A stretch of DNA of 64,000 nucleotides from Acanthochromis polyacanthus (lineage: Eukaryota; Chordata; Actinopteri; Pomacentridae). Position 1 is the stretch's first letter; every line of letters starts with the position of its first letter. The notes beneath the pieces were generated by a model that saw only the letters and a program-made list of their open reading frames with translations, was not told where the DNA came from and did not search any database. The stretch is taken from assembly GCF_021347895.1 (NCBI RefSeq), contig NC_067120.1, forward strand, positions 21,003,361-21,067,360, given 5' to 3'. The position numbers and the translations under genes were made by a program. Shown here piece after piece: positions 1 through 13,200 of this stretch.

Positions 1-592
1 ATACGCATGTATGCAAAGTCCAAAGGTAACAACAGCTGAATATATTTTATAGAGGCAGGTGCACACTGACAAACTAAAAAAATGTCAACATGGTAGACTG
101 CGATGTTTGCACAGTGAAGAGACTTCCTGTATTGCTGCACAGCAGCTCAAGAATGCTCTACAGGACGGCATCATTTATTTTTCCTCATCAATGATCAAGA
201 GAAGACTTCATAACAAAAGCAAACTTCTAAAGCAGAAAATCTGTGTTCATAGAAGCAATATGTGTGATCAGTCTGCCAAAATCCTCAAACATCACTCTGT
301 GATATTCCATCCTCAGCAGGACAACAATTCTAAGTATCTGACACACAGTTCTATAACTGATGGAACCAAACTCAAATAAGCAAATATTTGACATTATAAT
401 GTATGCATGACTTTATCGAATTGAATTTTGTGATTCAGCGTAAAGAAAAGAACAAAAAAAAACATGCAAGGATCAAAATACTTCTGGACTGTATCTATGA
501 TCATTTCAAAATATTTTTTTAGTGCAAGTGCTGATATTAAGGCATCATTATCACACATGTATACTGATGCTATTTCAGACAGTAACACCAAC

Positions 593-710
593 CTGCAGTA
601 CAATTCTTTCTGCAGGTACCCTCTTGCGGCTGCCTGTAGAGCCAGTGGCAGCAGCAGCTCCCTGGGCAGATGTCCACAGACACAAAAGCCTGCTGCCCCT
701 GGCTAGTACC
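593..710 (-). CDS. pik3c2a: pik3c2a exon 14, end of C2 domain (residues 837-876)
   Basis: Acceptor TTTGCAG and donor CAG|GTTGGT. The peptide contains [15 protein letters not shown] and ERIVLQ, the last C2 strands. It ends in phase 0. I found no next exon in positions 1-592, so the gene continues off the left edge. Confidence 0.93.
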
Positions 711-3700
711 CTGCAAAACAAAGTCAGAAATAAACAACAACAAAAGTAAAAAACTACAAGAGCAAGAAATGACACAAAAACTGTTCCTAACACTGTGGCA
801 AGGACATAAAGTTTTATGAACTCTCAATGGCTTTCTATAGATGCCACAGGCTACAAAAAAACAGTTTATTCCAGGTTTGTTAATTTTCTTTTTCAGTTTT
901 TAACATGATTAAAAAGTATGGGTTCCTTTACCAGTTCCTTTCTATGGAGAACAAGTTTGGATGGAATCTCTATCATATAATATCAATGCATAAAGCAGAA
1001 AAAACACAAAAGGATCAGTGTAGCCACAACTGACTGGTTGTCTCTCCTCACCGTCTGAAGTCAAAAAGGGGCATCGAGACTTTGCCCAGCAGCTCTGGAC
1101 CCTTCCTCTGTTTGTTGGAGTCTGGAGAGCCGCTGGCGTTCTGGTTCAGAACCCCGAACAGAGTCAGGCTCAGTATGGACTCCAGTGGGAGCACAGCTAC
1201 TGCTATGGGGAAATTGATGCTTTGGGAGACAAGAGTAGCATCAGCAGCATGGAGGGACAGAATAAACAGCAAAATGTTGTAGGAGAGGAGAGGAGAGGAG
1301 AGGAGAGGAGAGGAGAGGAGAGGAGAGGAGAGGAGAGGAGAGGAGAGGACTTACAGTTCGTCCCATTTGATGTGGTAGAAGAAGTTTTTGTATGTGCCCA
1401 CTCTCTTGGACTGGACCGGTTTAAACAAGTTCTTGCCATTGTGGGTGAGGGAGCACATCAGGAAGTACTTCTCGTAACTGAAACAACACAACAAATATCA
1501 CTTGCGTGTCTATTTGTCAGTAATTAAGCACGATCTATGTTCTATTGGTTAAAGAAATACAGCAGATCCAAGTAGAGCAATGCTGGTGGCAGGTTGCTAG
1601 GATATAGGCATGGAAAAGGTACGTATATAAAGTACAGTAAAAAGTTGAAAAAAGTTATTTCAGATCTTACAATTTCTTTTAGGGTGCTTTCTTAAATCCA
1701 GAAAATACCCAACATTTTTGCCTATTTTAAGTAATTGTCTTCATCACAAATTCTTTCAAATAACTTCCACAAGAGTAACTCAATGGGGAGATAGATAGAT
1801 TAAACCTTCATTGATCCTGTAGAGGGGAAATTTTCGATTTCAATAGTGACTAAGGAAAGGGGCAGCTATTTGACAAGACCCTCCCAACTACGTGTGACTT
1901 GAACCAGCAACCTACTTGTCAAAATCAGTGCATTGATAACACTGAATGCCTCTGTACTGCTATTATTAAACACTGAACACCTAACACAAGTGCTAATAGT
2001 ATTCAGATGATCCTTTATGTATGTAGTGAAGCTACTTTGTGTCACCCACGCAGACTGAGAAGAGGTCTAATCAGGCAACAGAAGTGAGTGTGTGGGTGGC
2101 CCACTGCCGTGCAGAAGCTCTAACTGTAGAGATTTACAGCTCTACCTCAGTCACACAGTTGGACAAAGTCACATCACAAGCAGCTGAGGCCAGGTTCACA
2201 CTATAGAGGCTTTTAAAATCCTAACAATAATCTTAGTCATACACACTACAGGATGGGAAAACATTGGTACATCTCATAATACAACACGCTATTGAGATCA
2301 TTGTGCCAGAGGGAGCGGATAGCAGTGCACTACCTCACATGATCTCATTGGGAAGCAGATGGAAACAAAATAAAGACTGTGTAGTCACAACTTGTAATGC
2401 CAATAATACTCTGCAGAGAGAAAAAAGCAGAAGGTCTAAGGAGTCTGATGAGGAAATCATTGGGAAGATGTCAGCTCAGGTTGTACATTCTTCAGCGAGG
2501 ACTTAGAGGAAATTTTAATGTTCAGTTTTAATACATGTAGCCTCAAGGAAAACAACGCTTATCATTGCTTGGTAACAGTGTCTGCTGCTACAGGCGCTTC
2601 CACGATAATTGTATCCATCCCAATTTTAACTTCAAAACATCAAACATCTTTGAAATTGATAGGGCACCCCAGATGAATCTGCAAGCAGTCTGGGAGGTTT
2701 AGGACTGGATCAATAACCCAAATATCCTGAGCAAAACATAATTTCAGATCCCTAGACCAGATATGTTTTCCAATAGTCAGGAGACATAAACTTGGTTTAA
2801 ATCGGACAGAAACTCCTACAGTGTGAGCCTGGCTTTATTACAACCAACTGGATCAGTTGCTCACTGAGCAGCTTCAACTGAGCCATTAGGCATTAAGGAG
2901 TTTGCTCCAGAGTGCCAAAGTGGTGGTAGTAAATGTCAAAGGCAAGATGCCCCTCTTCCAGTTTCAAACCAGCAACCCTGTTTTCACAATTTCACTTCTC
3001 TACCACTGCCCCTGTTTGGCCAGAGCTTTGCTAAGTCTAACACAAGCTCAGCAGACTTCGTGCACTAACAGATCTCTTCCCCAGCAAGCATTTGAGCTTG
3101 TTGGATGAACACAGTTGGAATTAATTACATTAAAACTGCCTTACTTCTAGACTCAAAAAGTCATTTCAATGAGCCAACATACACAATAACAGGCTCCTGG
3201 TACATTTACATGCAATGGTTATCATTAGTGATATTAACTACACATGTGCTTTAATTTGTCAACAGTGTAAGGGTGACACTGAGATCTTCAAGGCAGTGAG
3301 AGAGATCTCAACCAAGCATGGGCAGTACACCACAGATTTAATCAGACAACAAGAGAAAATACCATTCATCAACTCTAAATGCTTGCAGTCATATGCAGCA
3401 CTATACCTTTAATACAAGACACCAAAGTGATATTATATATACACTAATCTGAACTGAGAAAATAACACAGTAGACAAGCCAATATTTCCTCTGTATACAA
3501 GAAGGATTTGTATTTTCAGAGATGATGCCAATGAACCTGAATCAACCAGTCCCATGATGCAGCACTAAAAATATTATTTTAATTAAATATATGCATGTGA
3601 GTAGAAAGTGAAAATACAATCACACTGGTTACACATTTTCACTACAACTGGCTTGATCCATTGCTCAGCACCATCTGTGTTGGCAGCTCCAGCACTAGTC

Positions 3701-4207
3701 ATGGTGTCTCAATATGTTAGCAATGCTGTGGCATCTACTGAGGCTCCAGATGGATGATACACTAGCCACAACAACGCAGAACACTCAGACCTCAATAAGG
3801 CAGCACTGTACGAGCACTACAGCACAACATATATGCCTAGTTACTTGTCTGGGCTCAGAAATGCCGAACTCACGGTGTCCCTCTGGCCTTGGGTTGAGAG
3901 GAGCTAAATATTTTTGGAGGTGTCTTTGGAATGACTGCCACTGCAGCAATGTTTGGTGGTGGCTTAAAATAGCTGCTGGAAGAGGCTGTGCTGGAGTAAA
4001 TAGGCCTGTTATTAAGCAGTTCCTCTCTCTATGAAGGCCTCAAAGGCCGAGCAGAAAATTACTATGGATGGAAGGGGCACTGCAGCAATCCAAAAAAGGT
4101 CTCACAGACACGGTTACACATCTTATACATTTTTTAAAATTTCATACTGCTTAGTTTTAATCTAATCATAATCTCATGACCAGACAGGGACTGGGTTGGT
4201 GTTCACC

Positions 4208-4246
<39 letters not shown>

Positions 4247-7200
4247 CAGTAATAAAACAAAATCCTATAAATCTGCAGCTGACTATAACAATTTGGTGCT
4301 AAAAATAGCCTTTAAATGTAATTTTTTTTCATACAGCAAAATTATGAAAACTATTTTTCCTGCATTTTTAGATTTTCTGAACCTGTGCAAGATCCTTGAA
4401 CCATTGAGGGGCTTGTCAGAAATGTACTGATCCTGGTCACTGATGTGTGACAGAGCTGGGAACGGAAAATTTGGCTCAGCTCTGTTCCAGACACACACAG
4501 GAGATAAAGTCAGGGTGAAACTGGACACTGGCATGGAAAAATAAGACACGGGGAGCGACACCAGAGCCGTTTGTTTAGGAGAAGAAAACAGGGCTTTCTG
4601 CTGTGACAGCACAGCTTGAGAGACCGTGCTGTAATATTGAAGCATCACAAAAATATACTCCTCGGTTCTAGTGACTGCCCAATAAGTTGTTACCGTACAA
4701 TAACATGTTTGATGAACTTTATATTAGTGGCAGCTTGTGAATTTAAACTTATTTCATTGGTGCACTCAGTGGGATTTCCTTGGGAAATTAACGGATCATA
4801 ATTCTGAACTGCTTTCCACGGCTTTCTGTCTTTATCTTTGATCCTATCTTGCATAAGTACTGTACAATTAAGTGAAATGTGGGTGGCACTAATGATACGA
4901 AGCAAGTGGGAGATCATGCAAGAAGAAATGGATGAATAACAGTTGTAATTATCTTACATCAAAGAATAGTCATTCAAATTACTATGTGTAGATAACATTT
5001 GTGGGAAAATACAATGCTTTGATTGAATATTCATCAAACCACGGGCTTCATGGGGTTTCAAGCCATCATGTAATAATACAGAATAATCCTAATACAGGAT
5101 CCAATGGTTTACACCTTTGTCTTTAAGTTTCAATTTAGTACATAGTAGTAAATCTGTGTTCGTCCCCTGATTGTTTACCTGCTGACCCAGTTGGCTGGGA
5201 TGCCGTGCAACGCGAACAGAGTGAACTGAAGGTGGTCTGTGGTGCCAGAAGCTTCTTTGCTGCTCCTTCCCTCCACAGCTTCCCCATCTGCAGCCTGGGG
5301 CAAAGAAGGGGAGCTGAAGGAGGGTGAAGGAGGACAGAAGGAGCGCAGGTAGAGCTTGGCAAGGTCGTAGACAGCTTGTGTTAGCAAGGCCATGCTTTCC
5401 TCCACAGGACTGGTCACACCTGTCAGGATCAGGGTGGGATCAATCAACATTATACATGGGATAGCAAACAAGTACATATTTTTCAGGTTTTTTTCCATTG
5501 GACTGCCAAAAAAAGCAGGCAAACTTAGTAACACTGCTTAACACAAACTATTTCTTTATGCAATTAGCAAGATAGATGAGTGAGGAGTTTGAATGTGACT
5601 GGGTACATGCACAGAACCTACCATCTGATGACTGACCAGATGATGTGGACCCCATCTGGAAAGCAAAATATGTTCAAAATACAGTTTTACAAAGACATCC
5701 TTAAATCTAAACAATACTATGAATATGTTAGCAGAGTATGTGTGAAGAGCCTACCTTGGGTGAGCGTGTTCTTGGTAAATTGACGGAGTGTCGTAGCCTT
5801 TTGACTGCCTCCGTGATGGCCTGGGTCTCCACCTCATCCAGAGCACAGCAAAGGTTCTTCACAGTCTGCACCACCCGGTCCACCGTTTTATACTGGGTAC
5901 TCTGAATGCAGAAAAAGATGGAACAGCATTTGTTGCATCACTGTTTGAATACTCCAGCAAGGCTCAAATAACACACTTCTTCATGCTAAAAGTGTATTGT
6001 TTACTACACATAAACACTGATGTTGTCATCAGGCTTTATCTGGTTTGTGAGTGGTAGTGTACTCTCAGTTCCTGTTCTACCTTAAAGCTGGATTTAATTA
6101 CCACAAAAAACCCACATTGTCTAAAAACCAGATGTTAAGTTTCTAGAAAGTCAGCCTTCAAGGAACGACCTGCTCTATTCACATTTGCAGAATGCGTTTG
6201 AATTGACAAAAAATCTGCAAGTGATTTGAAAACTATGTCTGCAGCCCTCAAAACTAATATTGAATTGTACTTCAATACAGGGGACTGTAGATACTTTGAC
6301 CATACGGTATAAGCAGCTAGTCCACAGATGTAAGCTAGTACTATAAATAACTTAACAGTATACAAACTCAGACTGAGGGAAAAGCAAAGAGTTCACACTT
6401 TCTCTTTCCTTTACATCCAGGGTTGCACAGGAACCATACGTACCTCATTTTGTAAGCAGATGTTGACTTGATTGTGGTAGCCTTCCAAATAGTCAGCCAA
6501 ACCTTGTCTGCAAATAAACACACCAATATTTCACTCATTGTCAGCAGTTGCCAGATCTGGAGAAAGTGTAGACACTTTTTTTCAGTTAACTATTTATTTT
6601 ATTTTTATTAATTTATTGAATCAGGGACCATGCAATTATCATGAGACACATAGAACTGACGCATTACATACACAGGGTTCTCGCCAGCGCATTTCAGCGT
6701 AACGGCCTGTTACGCTGCCATAACGGCCCGTTACACTGCCATAACGGCCCATTACGCTCAGTTTAAAAGATTACGCTGTGATTAGGGCCGCTACGCCAGC
6801 GCATTTCAAAGATTACGCTGTTGTTATGAGAGTGTGTGGCTCCGTCATGAGAGAGGGAGAGAGAGCAGCGTGTGTGTGGGAGGGAGGGGGAGGGAGGGGG
6901 AGAGCGAGTGAGAGAGACGGCAGTCGGTACCATGGTCGGTGCAGTCGGAGGAGGAGAGAAGGTGTGTAGTTGCTGGGTAGGCCTTACTGTGCGGTTCAGC
7001 CACTGTTGATAGACAATAAAGGCTGCAGTGTTCTTTGATGCGGCTGGGCTCCTGTGTCTTTGCCTCTACGGCTGCTGAGGAAGTGAAGGGGGTTAACCCC
7101 GGGCTTCCTGACCGACCTGGCCGAACAGGAAGGGCTAACACTGTGATTAGGGCCGCTGCGCTGTTATTTTGACAGATAACGCCGTGTGCGTTTGTTTTTA

Positions 7201-10200
7201 TCGACTGGGTGCCTATCTAGGTTAATTTATGTCTCCCCACCTCAGCCGTACTTTCCTGTCGATTGACCCGTTCCCGTCTATTGCGCATGCGCACATGCAC
7301 GTTCTCATCTATTGCGCGCGCGTGCAGGAGGACCTGCCGTTACGCTGAAAAAAATCCTGGCGAGAACCCTGACACAGAGTGTGTAGCATAGAGCTAACTA
7401 AACAACCTATGGGCCTTACTTCAAGCTTATTCTGAAGACCACATTAATGACCGAGGTGAAAGAACACTGAGATAAAATTGTGATATCTCCAAAGGGAGTC
7501 AGGCTTGTTTCTTCCTAGCATCATTTTTAATTAAATTGTTTTGGACATTTTCACACCTGGTGACATTCTCCTTAAAAGGCCTCTCCACCTGGCCCAGGGG
7601 CTTCTCTAAGTCAACTGGAGAGTTGTCATCTTCCACCTAAGAAAAAAAATGCAATGATTTAACAACTATGTATACGTTTAAGCTCAGTGATATTAATATA
7701 TCCACACAAACATAATTAAGAGCAGCATTTCAACAAATGATGATCATGTGTTGTAAATTTCCAGTACTGGGATAAAAATGAATCTAATAATCTTAGTGTC
7801 ACAACTTGAAATGTCCTATACCACAGTTCAGTAAAATCTCCTATGAAGAGCTCGTATGCCTGCTTGATAGGGTAACTTACAGTGCGTGCCAAGTCCCTTC
7901 TCATAGTTGAGTGCGAGAGCAGTTGTAAAGTGATCTCATTCTCCCACTTCCTGCAGTTCTGGACGTACTCATGGCTGCCCAGGCTGTGTTTGCTGTGGCA
8001 CAGAGTGACAGAGAGGCAAGTTTAAGAACACTACTAAACATTTAAGTTTGGAATAATAATGAGCAGATGTTGAAAAAAAGACACAAGGGCATGTAGAATT
8101 CCTCCAACTGAGTAGAGTTGGTTATTTTTTCATGTTCAACTGTAGACAGTGAAGGTTATCTTCTTATGCCATGGACATTTATCAAAATGTGAAATAAAAT
8201 TTGATTTTATCTGTGCCTAGTTTGGAGAAATACACAATTTACATCATGCTAGCATTATGTTCTTAGTTTTTTTTCTATCACAGATTTTTGTGTTGAAGCA
8301 ACATGTTGCAAAAACACCCATAACTGCTGTCTTAGATGAGCTTTTGGCCACCTACTGAATGAAAAATATTGTTTGCAAAGATATTTTTAAACAGCCACAA
8401 TATTTTTTATTCTTAAGAGATAGATTTGTGCAAAGTTTCACATAATGAACCTATTGGATACAGAGATTGCGGTTGCCACAGGGAGAGAGGTTACTGTGAA
8501 TTTCCAGAAATAAAATGACAGAAGTGCTCATACAAGGCATTCAGGTCTTGCCGTTTCATCTGTGTGCCCGGGGTCTTTCATAAAATGAACTGCCAAGAAC
8601 AAATATTACCAAAGTGTGGCATTTTGCTGAGGGTACATAGCCTCAGGTCCCATTATGAAAGGCCTGCTCTTGCTCTGTATACTGATGAAGAAATGATCTA
8701 ACTGTTGAAATCATCAAGGTTTTGGAGTATTTTATAACTTCCACATCGTGAGCAGTGGCTTTCAAGGTCAATTAGAAAGTATGTTTGAAATTATTAAAAA
8801 AAACAAAGGAGATCTTCAACTGCCCCCATAGTTGCCTCAAGAATTGACAAAAACATACTTTTAGGATTATGGAATGATTGCATGCATAATACAGTTACTA
8901 TATAGAGTATGGCCATTATGAGCATGTCTAGAGCAAAGTTGTGAGTATTAGTTCCAGTACAGCGTACACACACCATTCATCTGTTCTGAAGCTCCAATCA
9001 TGATAGACTAAACATATAAGTTGGAACATCTGGGTTAGAGCCTGACTTATAGTATCAGCTGATACTGGCCTGTCACAGATATATCAATCTATGTGTATGT
9101 GTCGTCCAATAAAAATATACATTTACAAATGTTTGTTTTTTGTAACAGAAAAAGATACTGGTCCCAAATCTAGTATCATTTATCCTCTACTTTGGGTGTA
9201 CTGGAACTTTAAGTACTGGTAAAGGGAGGTAACCATTCTCATGTATCCCAGATTAGAAGGAGAATTTCCATGGTGGAAAAGGGTAAGGGCCGAGATATAG
9301 AAACATCCTCCAGTTCTATTTGTACAAGATTTTGGGGGTGTGCCAAGGCATGAGCGATAAAATAAGAGAAAAAAAAATGGAGAGATGAAAGAAAGATAGT
9401 AAGACACAGAGAGGGACAGAGTGGTGAAAGAGACAAGGGCATAAGAAAACAAATGAAGCCTATTGCAAATTCCTAGGAAAAAGTGGTTTCGTACAATTCC
9501 TGAAATGTTAATGTTTTGGAGATACTCACTTCTGCAGCACCGCCTCTTGGCCACAGACTTTGAGCAAGTAGCTGGAGAAGTCCACTTGATCCAGGTCATC
9601 GTGGACCCAGCAGAGAGTCTGACTGATCAACAGCTCCACTGGAGAACTCACTGAAGGAGAAAGAAATGGATGGAGAGATAAGAGGGTGGGATGGAGAGAC
9701 GGTGATCAGGGAAGAGTGGTGAAAAGATAGATCAGTAATTTGAGATGAGGAAAAGTATGGGGGAAACAAGAATGAGGGAAGACAGATGAATCAGAAAAAT
9801 AAGCTGCTATATGTAACATATTTTAGCTACAGCAACAAAATAAAATGTGCATTAACTAGACAAGGCCTTGCTATGGCAGTTAAGAGTTTTTAAAGTTACA
9901 AAATATGGATCACTCTAAGCACCATTTTCCAACAATGAATTTAAAATCTGACACACCAATGTGAATTAGAGATTTCAGAGGTCAAGGGTCAGTCACAATC
10001 ATGCCACAGTATCATACAATTTACCGTTTAGCTAAGACTTATACAAAAAATGACCCTTCAGTGGTTAAAAAGCCTGCTTCTACAGGTGTGGGAACTAAAC
10101 TTTAACTTTGATAGCTATCAGAAATCCTTTTTCACCACAAAACATCCTTCCAGATTTTGAGCGGCTCATGTTTTGTACTTCAAACCAAACCTGTTCTCAA

Positions 10201-13200
10201 ATCAAAGAAATTGAATCAATGATATTCAGTGAGGTGGATTGGGGGTCAGCTCTCTGTGTTTATGCACCCTCCAATTTCCAACAGGTCCAGCCAAGAGAGG
10301 ACTGGGTGGAGAGCGTAATCTGACACAAAGTAGATTATTCTGTTGTTTAGTTACTTCTACAGAGTTTTGTAGCACACACTTAATATACACAAACACAGGC
10401 CAAGAGATACAAAGACAGATAGAGAGTCTTTAAACACAGAAACATCTCAGCTTTGGACTAAGCACTCACGCTCAGGTTACTTAACAGACATTCACAGGGA
10501 GGGAGACCACCCCTGGCTCCAGCAATAACAGACCTCCACCCTTCAGAGGAATGGCAAGTCTTTTTCTTACTGCTTAGACCAGTACTATATGCATGTGTGG
10601 CAGCGGTAGTGCTGCCAGCTCTACACATGTACAATAAGAGTGTTTCGTAACAATACAATCAGAAAGGCCACGCCCCACTTTGGGGGCGCTCTGAGGTGGT
10701 GATGGAATTCCCAGCAGGGTATTTTTGAGGGCACCAGTTAAAAGAAGCGAGAATTCCTCCGTCGCATGCCGTTAACCATTTCACACATGGTTGGGGAATT
10801 GGGTTGGCAGGGTTACACACTGACAAAAATACAAAGATTCAGATCCAATCAGTTTCATGTAGGATATATGTTAGAAGAGCTGGCGAGAGAGCAGACAGCA
10901 CCTTTTAAATCGACAAGACAAACACTGTTAAGCTGTGAAAAAGATGGCTTTAATTCCTCGATGACTCAGAGCAATTAGAGATTTCTGCCTCTGAACAAGT
11001 CCAACTGTCAGACAGATTTTGAGACAAAAGGAGACACATAAAGGCAAACCGAAAACAGCAATTAGAGTAGCAGTATAACAATGTAGCAGAGTGGAAGAGT
11101 TGAAGGCTGGTGATTCATGACTTAGACATAATGACTCCATGATACTAAAAACTCCATGAACTCCTTTCAGCTCAGCTCTTCACCATATCTTGTGCAACTG
11201 AACTCTCACCTATAAATCTCTTGCATGTCCTGCTACATAAATGCAAATAGATAAGCATCCCATCCTTGACAGTGAATGTGTCTGTATACAAAGTAAAAAG
11301 TTAGGCTGACATGTCATGGTTTGTTCTCACTGTAAACGTTTGCATTAGTATCATTTTCTCCCAGTAAAAGTTAGTTTAATGGCTGTCTTATGCTCATATC
11401 CTGTCTGAAAGACATAAGAAATGGTGTTGCCGCTGTTCCAACAACTCAGCCGCAGACAGTAACCTGAGCCAAACTCCCAGGATTTCCTTCTTTCGTCATT
11501 CTCCTTCCAAGTATTTCATGTATTAGGCCATACATGCAGTTCTCTTTATCTGTATTTCATTTATACTTTATCTAGTGTTCTGCCTCTTCTTTCTCCATGA
11601 ATACCATTCTTTGGTTTGCCTATCTCAGTAACTTCATGTCTTTTTATGCCCTGTTTCTCTCATTTCATTTTCCTCTGTTCTGACACTCCTCCCTTCCTCC
11701 CTCACTCTGCATTCTCCCTCTCTTTTGTATTTCTTTAATGCAATGCCTTCCCCTCTCTCTCACTCTCCATCTCCTCTCTTCTGCCACAGTATGCAAGGAA
11801 TCCTCAGAAGCCAGTAGTAGTTCACAGCCAAGCCCGGGAGGAATCAGGCAACTCCCTTTCTGCCTAATCTCTTGAAAATGGGCGAAGGCAAACATTTCAG
11901 AACATCCTTATCTCACTTTTTTATCTAATTTCTGAGATCAACTGCAATATATTCATTAGGCCAATCATGTAAACTGGCATCACTATTGCCTTTTTTTTCC
12001 CACACAATTGCTCAAGAAAATTCACCAGAAGTGTATGTAACATCCTTTAGCAATACCGTTAAAAGTTAAGCAATGTAGACATTTCCACAGAAGAAAAAAG
12101 ATGTTCAGCTGCTGAGAGAGAAATAAGATGATAGAAATTCAATAGAAATTTTGATGGAAGCAAACTGAGAAAAGACAAGATAAAGAAGATGACAGGAGCA
12201 GGAAAGAGAAAAACCAAGAATGGACAGAGAAGAGGCTATCTTATTTGTCATTATATTCTGTAGGCATAAATATGATGAGTTCAAGAGCATTTTTTTGATC
12301 AACGGATCAAGACAGACGAAGAGCTGGCGCAAAGAAACAAGAGTGAAGAAAACAAGAGCACACTGAGAAAGAATTGCAGAATGAGAAAAGGGAGGATAAT
12401 GTGAAAGAGGAGCAACCTTCTGCCCAAACCATCAGTCGAACTGAGGCCTATTGTTCCTGAGAGCAGATTAGTGTCCAATCAGAGAAATCTGACCATTAAC
12501 TATGTGGGTCAACTTTGCTGAAAACATGGGAAGTGAACTAGGAAATACTGAAATAGATGTCATACTTGGAAAGAAGGAAGTGTACCTAGGAAGTGACCCA
12601 AGCACTGCGATTAAAGGAGGTGAACTCAGCAGAAGCAGGAAGACGAGATATACTCAGCTTCAACATAGGAATGTAGGAAAGGGCAATTAGGATGTAGAAT
12701 GAGGAAAGTAATAAATATACTTCCTATAGGTTGTTGCTCTTGAACTGGGGCATCCAGAGTTGAGTTAGGGTCACTAGGAGAGTCTATTACATATGCACAC
12801 TCTGAAGGGGTGTGCATTTGTACAAGGACATTTTTGCGCAAAAGACAATTTGGGTTTGTGGTCAAAGAGGAAACAATTGTCACTGATGTTGCTAGATATA
12901 CTGTGGTTCCTTGTCTATCGCAGGGATTACGTTCCAGATCCCCCCGCAATAGGCAAAAATCCATGAAGTAGCGACCATATTTATCTTATTATTTATACAT
13001 ATTTGAAGCTTTTGTAAACCCCTCCCCAAACACTGCAGAGCAACACTATGTGCAGCCATTATACTTCTCTGTGAAATGGACAAGGCGAAATGCAGAATGG
13101 ATGCTACACAAGGGAGACAGAGGAGATGATGATGTTATGGTCGCTGAGCCAATCAGCACCCAGCACTGTACGCTACGCATTTCAATTACATTTTCCTTTA

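Noticed and set aside
59..379. 106-codon open frame on the plus strand at the left edge
   Set aside because: No ATG start, no family resemblance, and it lies antisense in the expected pik3c2a intron; composition fits chance.
1222..1527. 101-codon plus-strand frame over the AGGAG repeat
   Set aside because: It is the antisense shadow of pik3c2a exon 12 and the intronic tandem repeat.
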